Below are positions 52,008 to 60,150 of a stretch of DNA of 64,000 nucleotides, piece by piece. The stretch lies in IMG/VR virus record IMGVR_UViG_3300012000_000001, positions 111,553 to 175,552 of that record; one strand, written 5' to 3'. The DNA comes from a virus. A program made the position numbers and the translations under genes. Numbering within the stretch: the stretch's first letter is position 1; each line of letters begins with the position of its first letter. Below the pieces are notes generated by a model that worked only from the letters and a program-made list of their open reading frames with translations, ran no database searches and was not told where the DNA came from.

Positions 52008-54677
52008 TTAAATCAAATTACCCAAAGTTTGTCTAAACGTAACCACACCTGCCTCACCACCCAAATTTGTATACCAATCACCCTTGCTTCGATAAGAATC
52101 ATCAAAAGTCTTCAAAGGATTACTACTAGAGATTCTTCTGATGTTCCCGTCGTTTGCGTTGCTACCAACAATATACTTGAGTATCGGACTCTTGTCAACC
52201 TCGACTTTAAGAGTTTTTCTGATATCGGACATTTTTGGCAAATTGTCTACGACAGAACCTACTGTACTAGTCTTATTAAGACTTTCGGTAATTGGATTAG
52301 TATTCTGTTCATCATCATAAAGATTATTTAGCGTTGAGTTCATAGAATTTAGAGAAATATGACTTTCTCTAATCTTGTCTGGATCGATACCATTAAGATT
52401 ATATCTCGCAAGAATAGTCGCTATTTTTGCAAAATACTCGTCTTTATTCAGTCTTGGAATATCGAAAGTTACTCTATGAATTGTTACGGCAAAAAACTCA
52501 ATGAGTAGCCATTGATCTATTGTTTCACACATAACCTTATTAGAGATATACTTATCGTAATCCAAGCCGAACAAATTAATAATATGATACATAATCTGAC
52601 TATCTGATGATGCTGTACTGTAGTAGTAGTTGTCCGACCTGCCTTCCTTACTACCATATTGTGTACCACAGTACTCTATAATATTCTTATAGATAGATAC
52701 TTGGTCATTAAGCTTATTTAGCATTTTTGTAGCACACTTTTGAAACCAGTCATTGAAAGATACCAGATTGACCCCATCCTTTTTGAGTTTTTCAACAGCA
52801 TTTTGCTTGATTGCAAAAATCTTTTGATCATTAAAAAGTTTAGTTCCAAGAACCGTCTTATCGTTTTGAGCCAAGGAAACAATTTTATTAATCTTAGGAT
52901 ATCCTGCAACAGAGCCGTATCTAAGAATCGGGACATAAATGATTTCATTCTCTTCGTCTTCAATATAGGACATTAGATCGTCTGACAACTCATTAAGCAA
53001 ATAGGAGTCATTGATATCATTACCACCAAGTGCTTTGCACTCTTTGTCGGCACCAAGATTCTTGATGGCAAAGATTTCATCCTTACTAATGGTTCCAGAA
53101 GAACCCCTACTCTTACGAGTACCAGTAGAGAGCAGACTACGATAGGTAGAAACATTAACTACGTTAGTTTCTCCACCAATATGCTTGATAAGATTTTCAA
53201 AACCTTCAGTAGAATCCTCTGGAGTATCGCTATCAATCATTAGATATGCAAAACAATCATTTTGATTGCAATACTTTGTGACAATCTTTTTTGCTGTTTC
53301 TGCACCCTTAACATCACATCTGAAAAATACCATTTTACCGGACTTCTTTTCTGAAGACCAATAATATGCTGGTTTACCCTGTAGTGTTTCATGATGAATC
53401 TTATCGGTAAGATAAATCATTCTGCGAGAACGATATCCTGCGGTTCTCCAGTTAAAGACATACAACTGCTTATTTTTCTTGAACTTATATTCAAGATCCT
53501 TACCACTACTCAATTCATGGACAATACCATCTGGATCGGTCCACGATGCACCGGCAGTCCATCCTCCAGCAAGATCACTCAGATTATAATATGTGGTATA
53601 TGCATCAACAAGATTTGTGCAAGACTCAAGTTTCTTACTCATGTCTTCCTTAAGAGAAAGATAAATATGCTGAGTTTTTTCCTTGAGAGTCTTTATGACT
53701 TGCTTAGTATATTGCAAACCTTCTCTTGAAACATCCATTTCCAATTCACCAATACCGAAATGAATTTCAAGATATAGGCCGGACCCCAAAATCTCTCTGA
53801 CTAGATGCTTCCAGTTATCAACATCGGCTTTCTTAAATGCACGATTCCATCTCTGGATATTATCATTATCGATATCTTTTTCTTCTCCAACAATCTTATT
53901 AGCATCGATGGGATATGCAATATTACCCATGATAGCCACAAGTCCGCTACCGGGGCCATTATAAGCACTTGGGTACTGATTATTATTACTAGATACTCTA
54001 CCAATACGCCAACCCTCACCATCAATAACAACATTGGTATGAGAGTAGGAGTGATCAGAAATACTATCGTCAGTACCACCATCAATAATCGGCTTCATCT
54101 TAAAATAGTGGAAAATGCGCTTACTCTTGATGGTAAACTCATGAAAATCATGTTGCTTAACAGCGAAACTAATCTCCAAACCGTTTGGTTCAGACGTATC
54201 GGTAATACCAAACAGATTCAGACTAGGCACACCACTTTCATCCATAGCAGCAATATAAGAATACTTTTTGCCATTATGATACGATGTCGTACTAAAACTC
54301 TTTGTATAAGCAAATGGACTCTTGCTCCCCAAGCCCAAACATCCGACAAAATCATTGCTATCATTTTTATTGGATGCACCATACGTTGTATACAGTTCTT
54401 CCATATCTTTTTGGCTAAGACCGGTGCCATAATCACGCACAGTAAAAGACGGGGAAGCCTGAGTAGGCAGACTAATCTTAAAAGGATTTTTGTTACCGGC
54501 AGCGATATGAGCATCATAAGCATTAGTAGAAAGCTCACGAATAACTGCCATTACCTTATCAGAGTACAAAGAATCTGAAAGGATCTTAAACATTTTGCTT
54601 GTTTGAGCAATAGTAAACTGATTTGTGCTATCCAAACCGCGACTGTGAATCTCAACCGTTCTATCTGCCAACTTCAT
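52008..54677 (-). CDS. rIIA: rIIA-like GHKL ATPase
   Basis: An 889-residue protein. The GHKL ATP-binding site is clear: N-box IRELSTNAYDAH (46-57, Glu48 and Asn52), G1 box RDYGTGLS (81-88) and G2 box GCLGLGSKSPFAY (112-124). The fold is shared with Hsp90 and topoisomerase VI. The rest is long and family-specific. It is driven by the most perfect sigma70 promoter in the window and has a hairpin in its leader. It pairs with rIIB. Confidence 0.88.
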   Translation of the reverse strand: MKLADRTVEIHSRGLDSTNQFTIAQTSKMFKILSDSLYSDKVMAVIRELSTNAYDAHIAAGNKNPFKISLPTQASPSFTVRDYGTGLSQKDMEELYTTYGASNKNDSNDFVGCLGLGSKSPFAYTKSFSTTSYHNGKKYSYIAAMDESGVPSLNLFGITDTSEPNGLEISFAVKQHDFHEFTIKSKRIFHYFKMKPIIDGGTDDSISDHSYSHTNVVIDGEGWRIGRVSSNNNQYPSAYNGPGSGLVAIMGNIAYPIDANKIVGEEKDIDNDNIQRWNRAFKKADVDNWKHLVREILGSGLYLEIHFGIGELEMDVSREGLQYTKQVIKTLKEKTQHIYLSLKEDMSKKLESCTNLVDAYTTYYNLSDLAGGWTAGASWTDPDGIVHELSSGKDLEYKFKKNKQLYVFNWRTAGYRSRRMIYLTDKIHHETLQGKPAYYWSSEKKSGKMVFFRCDVKGAETAKKIVTKYCNQNDCFAYLMIDSDTPEDSTEGFENLIKHIGGETNVVNVSTYRSLLSTGTRKSRGSSGTISKDEIFAIKNLGADKECKALGGNDINDSYLLNELSDDLMSYIEDEENEIIYVPILRYGSVAGYPKINKIVSLAQNDKTVLGTKLFNDQKIFAIKQNAVEKLKKDGVNLVSFNDWFQKCATKMLNKLNDQVSIYKNIIEYCGTQYGSKEGRSDNYYYSTASSDSQIMYHIINLFGLDYDKYISNKVMCETIDQWLLIEFFAVTIHRVTFDIPRLNKDEYFAKIATILARYNLNGIDPDKIRESHISLNSMNSTLNNLYDDEQNTNPITESLNKTSTVGSVVDNLPKMSDIRKTLKVEVDKSPILKYIVGSNANDGNIRRISSSNPLKTFDDSYRSKGDWYTNLGGEAGVVTFRQTLGNLI

Positions 54678-54691
54678 TATTCTTCTCCAAA

Positions 54692-54719
54692 AGTGTCGTT
54701 ATCGAACCTGTGATGTTCG
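54692..54719 (-). promoter_or_regulatory. Leader hairpin element before rIIA
   Basis: CGAAC/GTTCG stem (54719-54703) with the adjoining 17-base element (54708-54692) that matches 14 of 17 bases of the element at 58456-58472, in front of another sigma70-promoter gene. Confidence 0.4.
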
Positions 54720-54720
54720 T

Positions 54721-54749
54721 ATTATAACATCGGCAATCAGTGCTGTCAA
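54721..54749 (-). promoter_or_regulatory. Consensus sigma70 promoter for rIIA-rIIB
   Basis: Minus strand TTGACA (54749-54744), 17-base spacer, TATAAT (54726-54721). A perfect match to the bacterial consensus, so probably used early by host polymerase. Confidence 0.88.
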
Positions 54750-54752
54750 GCC

Positions 54753-54989
54753 TTAATTATTTTTCTCAACTGTCGTTATGGCAACATAGCCACAATAGAT
54801 GGGTATCAATCCTATATACCATACCGGAATTCCTATTGAACAAAACCAGATACCCGAAATAAAAGATATAGTAGATAATATATAAACTATAATTTTTGGA
54901 AATTTTATTTTTGCTAGTATAATTGTTATCGGACCAATCAAAATAATAAATATCAGAATGATAGATACTAATAAAGCTAAACTAGCCAT
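54753..54989 (-). CDS. Small integral membrane protein
   Basis: A 78-residue protein with three hydrophobic segments (about 3-27, 31-52 and 55-72). No family recognised. The stop is followed within a few bases by the rIIA promoter. It abuts the coiled-coil gene by one base. Confidence 0.5.
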   Translation of the reverse strand: MASLALLVSIILIFIILIGPITIILAKIKFPKIIVYILSTISFISGIWFCSIGIPVWYIGLIPIYCGYVAITTVEKNN

Positions 54990-55288
54990 TATTCATCATC
55001 CGAGTCATAATTATCATATTCTTCCGGCTCGTAATCTTCGTCGTAAGGACTCCATTCTGTATTATATTTTTCTTGTTCTTCATCCTGATATTCTTCTAGT
55101 ATTTCGGCAGCATCCATGATAACTTCTAGTTGTTGAATCTTTTCTATCAATAGACTCATTTTAGCGTCTAAACTTTTTATTGCTTTTTTGATATCTCCAA
55201 TATCTTTTGATAGATGACTGTCTACTCTATGAATTTCTTGATTGGATTTTGCGATTTGCTTTAGAATATTATCAAAATCTTTTGACAT
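54989..55288 (-). CDS. Coiled-coil protein with acidic tail
   Basis: A 99-residue protein. Residues ~1-60 form a coiled coil (SNQEIHRVDSHLSKDIGDIK and AKMSLLIEKIQQLE); the last 35 residues are almost all Asp, Glu and Tyr. Function unknown. Confidence 0.5.
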   Translation of the reverse strand: MSKDFDNILKQIAKSNQEIHRVDSHLSKDIGDIKKAIKSLDAKMSLLIEKIQQLEVIMDAAEILEEYQDEEQEKYNTEWSPYDEDYEPEEYDNYDSDDE

Positions 55289-55300
55289 CCATTGTACCCA

Positions 55301-55621
55301 TTATAATTTTTTGTATTCTTTGATATCTCCGTTTTCAGCAATTTTCTTATCTTCATACTGACTACCAACACGACGATAAAATTCTTGCTTTATATTCTCT
55401 AATACACCAGTTATCATAGCAATTTTACTGTATGATACCGGCATCATTAACTGCCCTAAAATACGACTAAAAGTATAGTTAATATCCCCTACTATTTGTA
55501 GGAATTCTTCATTTGAGAGAGTAGATGTTGAGTCCTTATTCAAGTTAGACTTTAAGCATACCACCATATCCTCTATACAGTTGTCTAAATTTTGTCGATT
55601 ATCTTCACTAATATATGGCAT
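55301..55621 (-). CDS. Hypothetical helical protein
   Basis: A 106-residue protein, started at 55621 (MPYISEDNRQNLDN) because GAGG lies 6 bases upstream. A longer frame to 55696 runs into the kinase-like gene. Helical, with FSRILGQLMMPVSYSKIAM. Function unknown. Confidence 0.55.
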   Translation of the reverse strand: MPYISEDNRQNLDNCIEDMVVCLKSNLNKDSTSTLSNEEFLQIVGDINYTFSRILGQLMMPVSYSKIAMITGVLENIKQEFYRRVGSQYEDKKIAENGDIKEYKKL

Positions 55622-55622
55622 T

Positions 55623-56150
55623 TTAATCCTCGCATTTACATAGGTATTTGTTACAGTAGGTACATTTTGGGCCTGGGTCTGGATTACCCCACGCATTACT
55701 ATAACCGTTAAAACTCTCTTTGCCAGTGTCTATACATACCAATTTTTTAGATCGCCCCCTCTTGACAAAGCCGATATTATACCAATGACAATCCCAAAAT
55801 TTTAACTTTGTTTTTGCTGTTATGTTCTCTACTAAGTCTTGTAGTAGTATCATTGTTTTTCTGGTATGATTAACTGGCAGTGCTTTTTCTGTAACATATC
55901 CCCATGAGCTTTTTTCATTAGTGAAAGATAACCATGAAACTGGAGAATAATCTAATTTACAAATCTTCCCATATACATTGGGGGCAAAACCATATTTAGC
56001 CAATACTTGTTGGTATTCTAATGCTTCTTTTGCTTTCTTTTTTGAACAAAACTGCTTGAATACTATATTATCATAACCAACTAAACTGGCTACGTTACAA
56101 TATCCCCCTTCATAGTAGTCTTTAGATATGTCTATTAATAGATTATCCAT
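55623..56150 (-). CDS. Protein-kinase-like phage protein
   Basis: A 175-residue compact kinase-like fold: Lys32 in NIVFKQF, a helix with EALEYQQVLAKYG, a hinge YVTEKALPV (about 85-93), a catalytic loop FWDCHWYNIGF (Asp120 and Asn125) and a metal-binding VCIDTGKESF (Asp141, DFG-like). The C-terminus has a CTYCNKYLCKC zinc-like knot. Activity cannot be proved from sequence. If active, it could phosphorylate host proteins or small molecules. Confidence 0.6.
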   Translation of the reverse strand: MDNLLIDISKDYYEGGYCNVASLVGYDNIVFKQFCSKKKAKEALEYQQVLAKYGFAPNVYGKICKLDYSPVSWLSFTNEKSSWGYVTEKALPVNHTRKTMILLQDLVENITAKTKLKFWDCHWYNIGFVKRGRSKKLVCIDTGKESFNGYSNAWGNPDPGPKCTYCNKYLCKCED

Positions 56151-56152
56151 GA

Positions 56153-56470
56153 TTAATATGATATAATTTGAGGGATTTCCCCGGTAATATTATACAAGAA
56201 TTCTTTGGCCTTATCTAAGGAGTAGAACTCTCCTAAAAAGATAACTGAATATCTATCATCGTATTCATATCTCTTGCCATATATTTGGTAGAATGGCTCA
56301 TCAAGAGCCTCTTCTTCTGTATCTAGAAATTGTTCGGCACTTTTAATTTGGTCTATAAATGTACCGCCTTCGTAATCTGGAAATTCTCTTACAGTTACTA
56401 GTTCAAAATATTCTATCGGAGATTTTGGATTAGTATTTCTAATCAAACCATTACACAGAGTATTAGTCAT
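56153..56470 (-). CDS. Hypothetical acidic protein
   Basis: A 105-residue protein: YFELVTVREFPDYEGG, YGKRYEYDDRYSVIFLGEFY, then DKAKEFLYNITGE. No family recognised. The C-terminal part looks like a small alpha-beta domain. Overlaps its neighbour by 8 bases. Confidence 0.5.
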   Translation of the reverse strand: MTNTLCNGLIRNTNPKSPIEYFELVTVREFPDYEGGTFIDQIKSAEQFLDTEEEALDEPFYQIYGKRYEYDDRYSVIFLGEFYSLDKAKEFLYNITGEIPQIISY

Positions 56471-56771
56471 TGGTTTTCCTATATAGTGGAACTACTGTAG
56501 TTTGATCAACATAAGGATTATTTTGAATTCTAAGATCGAATAAATCCCCACGATCATTTATCCTAGCCCAAGCGACAGGACTAGCAAAATTTTGCCCTCT
56601 CAGTTTTTTGAGTTCATCCTTTGCATTATTTACCCAAAACAGATCAGCACCGGATGCCCAAGCAAAATCAATGATAGACTCAAGAGGATCAGCATTTTTA
56701 TCCATATAGCCTGCCAGTTCTATAAAAGTCTTTCGTATACTATCTTCCCAATTTTCATATTCTTCGATCAT
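56463..56771 (-). CDS. Hypothetical protein
   Basis: A 102-residue protein with WEDSIRKTFIELAGYMDK and a C-terminal VAWARINDRGDLFDLRIQNN segment of a kind I recall in phage accessory genes. Function unknown. Confidence 0.5.
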   Translation of the reverse strand: MIEEYENWEDSIRKTFIELAGYMDKNADPLESIIDFAWASGADLFWVNNAKDELKKLRGQNFASPVAWARINDRGDLFDLRIQNNPYVDQTTVVPLYRKTND

Positions 56772-56994
56772 TTTGTAGTTTCGCTACTTTTTCTTCCAGA
56801 ATCCTGACTCGCTCATAGATATCATAATTAGCTAATGGTAGTAAATCTTTTGCTGGGGTTTTACCATCGCCAATTCTAGTGTCCCATATTTGTTGGATAG
56901 GATCTTTTTCGTATAGAAATACTTCTCCCGGTCTAGGAATATATTCAGAGCCGTGTTTAGCTTTTCCAATACCAAAATATGCGGTCATGCTCAA
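56755..56994 (-). CDS. Tail-fibre-repeat-like small protein
   Basis: A 79-residue protein. YIPRPGEVFLYEKD, then TRIGDGKTPAKDLLPLANY is the GDGKT fibre repeat often seen at phage tail fibres and receptor-binding proteins; the end is a short coiled coil. It may be a fibre fragment or accessory protein. Confidence 0.6.
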   Translation of the reverse strand: MSMTAYFGIGKAKHGSEYIPRPGEVFLYEKDPIQQIWDTRIGDGKTPAKDLLPLANYDIYERVRILEEKVAKLQNDRRI

Positions 56995-57206
56995 ACAAAT
57001 CCTATGCGAGTCTTTTCGCTCATAGTAACTTCAATTTCATTTTCATGAAACCGTTTACTGTCGTGAGAGCGACCGTTCCACCAAGAACATTCATAGGTTA
57101 CATGATTGTTTCCGCGAATACATACAGCAGAAATCACACCATAAACATCTTCTGCCAACTTAACCTTACTTCCAATCTTAAATGTTTCCAGAGAATTTTT
57201 AGTCAT
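56991..57206 (-). CDS. Small hypothetical protein
   Basis: A 71-residue protein (TFKIGSKVKLAEDVYGVISA and VTYECSWWNGRSHDSKRFHE), probably a small beta barrel similar to KOW or SH3-like folds. Function unknown. Confidence 0.5.
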   Translation of the reverse strand: MTKNSLETFKIGSKVKLAEDVYGVISAVCIRGNNHVTYECSWWNGRSHDSKRFHENEIEVTMSEKTRIGFV

Positions 57207-57217
57207 ATATTTCCTTA

Positions 57218-57418
57218 TTAAGTTAATCCAGCTTCTTCTGAAGCATCATAATATCCAGTATCGTATCCTTGACCATGACCAACAGTATAAGCTGCCATGA
57301 GCCACTTTATAATCTCGTCAGTTGTGTTTTCTGCAACATCAAGCTTTATATCACCTATAATTCGATCTATTCTTGGACCGAATTTTTCATCTTGATATAA
57401 CCATTTGTCGAATGTCAT
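57218..57418 (-). CDS. Small hypothetical protein
   Basis: A 66-residue protein started at ATG 57418, which overlaps the stop of the HNH gene (ATGA). FDKWLYQDEKFGPRIDR and a Gly/Tyr-rich end (GHGQGYDTGYYDASEEAG). Function unknown. Confidence 0.5.
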   Translation of the reverse strand: MTFDKWLYQDEKFGPRIDRIIGDIKLDVAENTTDEIIKWLMAAYTVGHGQGYDTGYYDASEEAGLT

Positions 57419-57885
57419 AAGATTTCTTTTCTGTGAAGTTTCATATGGCAATTAGCACACAATAGTATACATTTCTTGATTTCTTTTAATATTGTTATCC
57501 AAGCTTTATGCCAATTACTACATAAGTTGAATTTTTTTGTATTTGGGTTTTTATGATGAAAAGTTAAAACATCATGGTCACAATTTCCACAATTATTGCA
57601 TTTACCCCCAAGAATATTTATAGCTTTCGCTCTTTGATTGCCTCTTCTTTTAAAGGTTCTACAAGTAGGACAAACATTATTTTTTGTCCATTTGAAATCT
57701 CTACTACATTCAGTGCAATGTTTTTTACTATTTTTATTTCTTTGTGGAAGATGCAGTCTTTTTGTATTGCGTTTACCAAATGGCGAACATCCTAGACAAT
57801 ATATTCTTTTATTTATGTTTCTTTCTATTCCATCAATTACAACACGATTTTTAAATTTTTTTGAACACTTTAAGCATTTTTTCAT
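57415..57885 (-). CDS. Zinc-finger HNH endonuclease
   Basis: A 156-residue protein. Three zinc pairs come first: CLKCSKKF, CLGCSPFG and CTECSRDF with CPTCRTF. The HNH core follows: CNNCGNCDHDVLTFHHKNP (about 95-113) and CILLCANCHMKLHRKE. The layout is that of T7/T4-type HNH homing nucleases with DNA-binding zinc fingers. A GGTGTA motif lies 35 bases upstream. Confidence 0.82.
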   Translation of the reverse strand: MKKCLKCSKKFKNRVVIDGIERNINKRIYCLGCSPFGKRNTKRLHLPQRNKNSKKHCTECSRDFKWTKNNVCPTCRTFKRRGNQRAKAINILGGKCNNCGNCDHDVLTFHHKNPNTKKFNLCSNWHKAWITILKEIKKCILLCANCHMKLHRKEIL

Positions 57886-57913
57886 CTTTCCATCTCCTGA
57901 ATGTAGTCTAATT

Positions 57914-57925
57914 ATGATTTACACC
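57914..57925 (-). promoter_or_regulatory. GGTGTA-type putative phage promoter (HNH gene)
   Basis: Minus strand GGTGTAAATCAT, 35 bases before the ATG at 57885, right after the tRNA gene. Confidence 0.45.
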
Positions 57926-57959
57926 GAAAATGAAAATATCTACCATTTATCCTACATAG

Positions 57960-58044
57960 TGCCGGGGGCGGGATTCGAACCCGCAGCGTTTCTAATGTGG
58001 GGGATTTTAAGTCCCCTGTGTTTCGCCAATTTCACCACCCCGGC
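57960..58044 (-). tRNA. tRNA-Leu(UAA)
   Basis: An 85-base tRNA on the minus strand. The acceptor is GCCGGGG paired with CCCCGGC, discriminator A; the anticodon arm is GGGGA-CTTAAAA-TCCCC with anticodon UAA (58009-58007); a long variable arm fits leucine; the T-arm is GCGGG-TTCGAAT-CCCGC. The 3' CCA is not encoded. UUA is a very common leucine codon in this AT-rich genome, so it could lift translation. Confidence 0.93.
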
Positions 58045-58143
58045 ATGATACCCCTGATTACCCAAACTAGTGACTTGAGGTTGATTATTGAATGTTGTAG
58101 CCTCATAGTTTAGTTTGAGTAGCAGGGATACTTTGGATTTAAA

Positions 58144-58428
58144 TCAGCCGTTGCTATGAGCAGCCCTGAGTTTCTGTACGATCTCAGCCATAGCCTCAAC
58201 ATTATCCACGGTCTTAGTAGGCTTCTTTCGCTCCATCTCAGGAAGCGTAATGCCCTTTTCGGCAAGAGCCTTCTTTGTACGCGAATAACGAGCCATCGTA
58301 CTCGCAACCTTCTGACCAGTCTTTGACGCAATTTCAGCATAAGTCTTGCTGGAAAAAACAGCCTCAAGGAACTGCTCATCACTGCAACGAACTCTAGTCT
58401 GCTTATCTGTAGTAGAAACTTCAGCCAT
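58144..58428 (-). CDS. Small HTH-like phage protein
   Basis: A 94-residue protein started at 58428 with GGAGG 6 bases upstream; a longer frame to 58476 lacks a ribosome site. The centre (SKTYAEIASKTGQKVASTMA) is a helix-turn-helix. It is expressed from a strong sigma70-type promoter. A role as regulator or as early host-takeover protein is plausible. The bases between it and the tRNA (58045-58143) show nothing. Confidence 0.62.
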   Translation of the reverse strand: MAEVSTTDKQTRVRCSDEQFLEAVFSSKTYAEIASKTGQKVASTMARYSRTKKALAEKGITLPEMERKKPTKTVDNVEAMAEIVQKLRAAHSNG

Positions 58429-58455
58429 AATCAACCTCCAAATCATATCCAAGTT

Positions 58456-58485
58456 AGTGTCACTGTCGAACCCCACGCGGGATTC
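58456..58485 (-). promoter_or_regulatory. Leader hairpin shared with rIIA
   Basis: Stem GAATCCC/GGGGTTC (58485-58468, one G-T pair), whose 3' arm runs into a 17-base element (58472-58456) matching 14 of 17 bases of the rIIA leader element. Confidence 0.4.
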
Positions 58486-58505
58486 ATGTCACAGTTGACT
58501 CTTTC

Positions 58506-58534
58506 ATTCTACAACACTGTATCGGCTATGTCAA
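58506..58534 (-). promoter_or_regulatory. Sigma70-type promoter for the HTH gene
   Basis: Minus strand TTGACA (58534-58529), 17-base spacer, TAGAAT (58511-58506). Confidence 0.82.
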
Positions 58535-58586
58535 CTAGCGTCCTTGAAATTTTTTTTGATTCCTGTTCTGGTGCTGAACCTTGCAA

Positions 58587-59432
58587 CTAGTCAACAAATA
58601 TTCCTTGAAATTCCTTTAACAAAAATTCGCGGAGTTCCTTAGCATCTTTGTGGTTTCTTAAATGTTCTAGCAACTTATCCTGTTCTGCAAACGGGAATTT
58701 TTCCTGTCCTTTAAAAAAAATTCTTTCTGATTTAATCAAATAATATTGAATAGCATTTTTAAATTGTATATTTTTATCCCAATACTCAGTATCGTTATTT
58801 TTAACGGCCAATGCTAATGCTGTGCAGTAAATGCCAAACTCTAATGCTCCAGATACGCAGTCTGATTTTTCAGTTCCTATCCCCATCTCGCTATCATCCA
58901 CAGCACTTTCAGCGCCAGCAATATATGCTGACCATTCATCTATGGGATATGTAGGAACATCATCCCAATGTCCCAGTTGTTTTACAAAATAAAGATTATA
59001 TCTATAGCCCCTTAAAATAGTTGGAATATATGGAACAATGTCTCTCATATGAATAGATGGATTGAGGACAACTATCCCCTTGCCGTCACCCGCATAAAAA
59101 CCATTAACATTTTTTTTGAGCAATTTTTTATAAGAATTTCTTAATTCACTATTGATACCATGTACAGTCTCATGGGCAGATGTACTTCGTCCATGAATAT
59201 CTTCAAAAGATTTTTCTTTAGAATAAGATAATATTTGATTATATGTCAAGGTATCAGGCAGTATCTCTCTATATTTTTCTAAATCCACTAGAACTAAACC
59301 AACAGAGATAACTCTTGTGCTAGATTTTACAGTGTAAGATACGTTAAAAGTATGGAAACGGCCCTCTGCCATAGATACACACGGCATTAAACATAAAAAC
59401 AACACCACGATTTTAATTAATTGGTTGATCAT
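58587..59432 (-). CDS. Exported protein with HExxH motif, putative metalloprotease
   Basis: A 281-residue protein with a signal peptide (IVVLFLCLMPCVSMAEG). HETVH (87-91) in STSAHETVHGINSELRN is a zinc-binding HExxH; a glutamate in IDEWSAYIAGAE (about 166) is at the right distance for a third ligand. The rest is helical. I know no such family in phages; gluzincin-type fold is inferred. It overlaps the thioredoxin-like gene by 4 bases, so the two may act together outside the cytoplasm. Confidence 0.6.
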   Translation of the reverse strand: MINQLIKIVVLFLCLMPCVSMAEGRFHTFNVSYTVKSSTRVISVGLVLVDLEKYREILPDTLTYNQILSYSKEKSFEDIHGRSTSAHETVHGINSELRNSYKKLLKKNVNGFYAGDGKGIVVLNPSIHMRDIVPYIPTILRGYRYNLYFVKQLGHWDDVPTYPIDEWSAYIAGAESAVDDSEMGIGTEKSDCVSGALEFGIYCTALALAVKNNDTEYWDKNIQFKNAIQYYLIKSERIFFKGQEKFPFAEQDKLLEHLRNHKDAKELREFLLKEFQGIFVD

Positions 59433-59893
59433 GGTAAATTACCATTCAACCAAGTTTCGTAGTCTGGGCGTTTGTATCCGCTTTTTCGTGCGGACTCAGC
59501 TCCATCTGTCAAAATTACAGAAGTAGGCAATCCTTTAATTTTATATTTATTTACCAGTTCTTTTTGTTTATCAGTATCTAAAAAACAAACAATATATTGT
59601 TTTAAAAGATCAATGTTCTTTGAATCTTTTTTAAGGTCTTTGCAATAAGGACACCACGAAGCACCAAAAATTAAAACTATTGGTTTTTTAACTTTTTTAC
59701 TTAATGCTATGGCTTTGTCATATTCATCGTATAGCACATAGTCGATAACCACAGGAACTTCTGGCTGCGGTTTCGGAATAATATTTGGTACAACTACTGG
59801 AACTGTTGGTGCTGGTATTGGCTTTGTATTATTGATATAATATGCAACTAAAGACATACCAACCATTAGTATCAATTGATCTATTTTTTTCAT
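59429..59893 (-). CDS. Membrane-anchored thioredoxin-like protein
   Basis: A 154-residue protein. An N-terminal anchor (about 6-20) is followed by a Pro/Val-rich linker and a thioredoxin fold: VLIFGASWCPYCKDLKKD with Cys81 and Cys84, then KGLPTSVI with the cis-Pro. It would act in the periplasm or on the outer membrane face, perhaps on the disulfides of the neighbouring exported protein or the Cys-rich surface proteins. Confidence 0.78.
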   Translation of the reverse strand: MKKIDQLILMVGMSLVAYYINNTKPIPAPTVPVVVPNIIPKPQPEVPVVIDYVLYDEYDKAIALSKKVKKPIVLIFGASWCPYCKDLKKDSKNIDLLKQYIVCFLDTDKQKELVNKYKIKGLPTSVILTDGAESARKSGYKRPDYETWLNGNLP

Positions 59894-59937
59894 TGATACT
59901 TTTCCTTTGATGAAGAGGAGAAAATAATTTAGTCATT

Positions 59938-59949
59938 ATATTTTACACC
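59938..59949 (-). promoter_or_regulatory. GGTGTA-type putative phage promoter (thioredoxin-like gene)
   Basis: Minus strand GGTGTAAAATAT, 51 bases before the ATG at 59893. Confidence 0.5.
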
Positions 59950-59963
59950 AAGTTGGTAATAAT

Positions 59964-60149
59964 TTATTGATCCTCTGATGGTAAGATAATGGCTAATAAT
60001 ATATATATCCACAGCAATAAGCTGCCAGTAAAAATAGCCCCTAAAATAAACAATAATCTGACTATAACAACATCTAGGCCCAATGCTTTAGAAAGGCCAC
60101 AGCAAACTCCAAATAATTTACCCTTAGAGGACTTTATTAATTTAGACAT
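59964..60149 (-). CDS. PspC-domain membrane protein
   Basis: A 61-residue protein that is one PspC domain: LIKSSKGKLFGVCCGLSKAL, then VIVRLLFILGAIFTG and LLWIYILLAIILP. Bacterial PspC senses or stabilises the inner membrane under stress. In a phage it may protect the membrane during infection or interfere with host phage-shock signalling. Confidence 0.8.
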   Translation of the reverse strand: MSKLIKSSKGKLFGVCCGLSKALGLDVVIVRLLFILGAIFTGSLLLWIYILLAIILPSEDQ

Positions 60150-60150
60150 T

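Noticed and set aside
52008-54677. Reading the rIIA-like gene as Hsp90 or a topoisomerase subunit
   Set aside because: Only the ATP site is shared; the adjacent rIIB-like gene fixes the identity.
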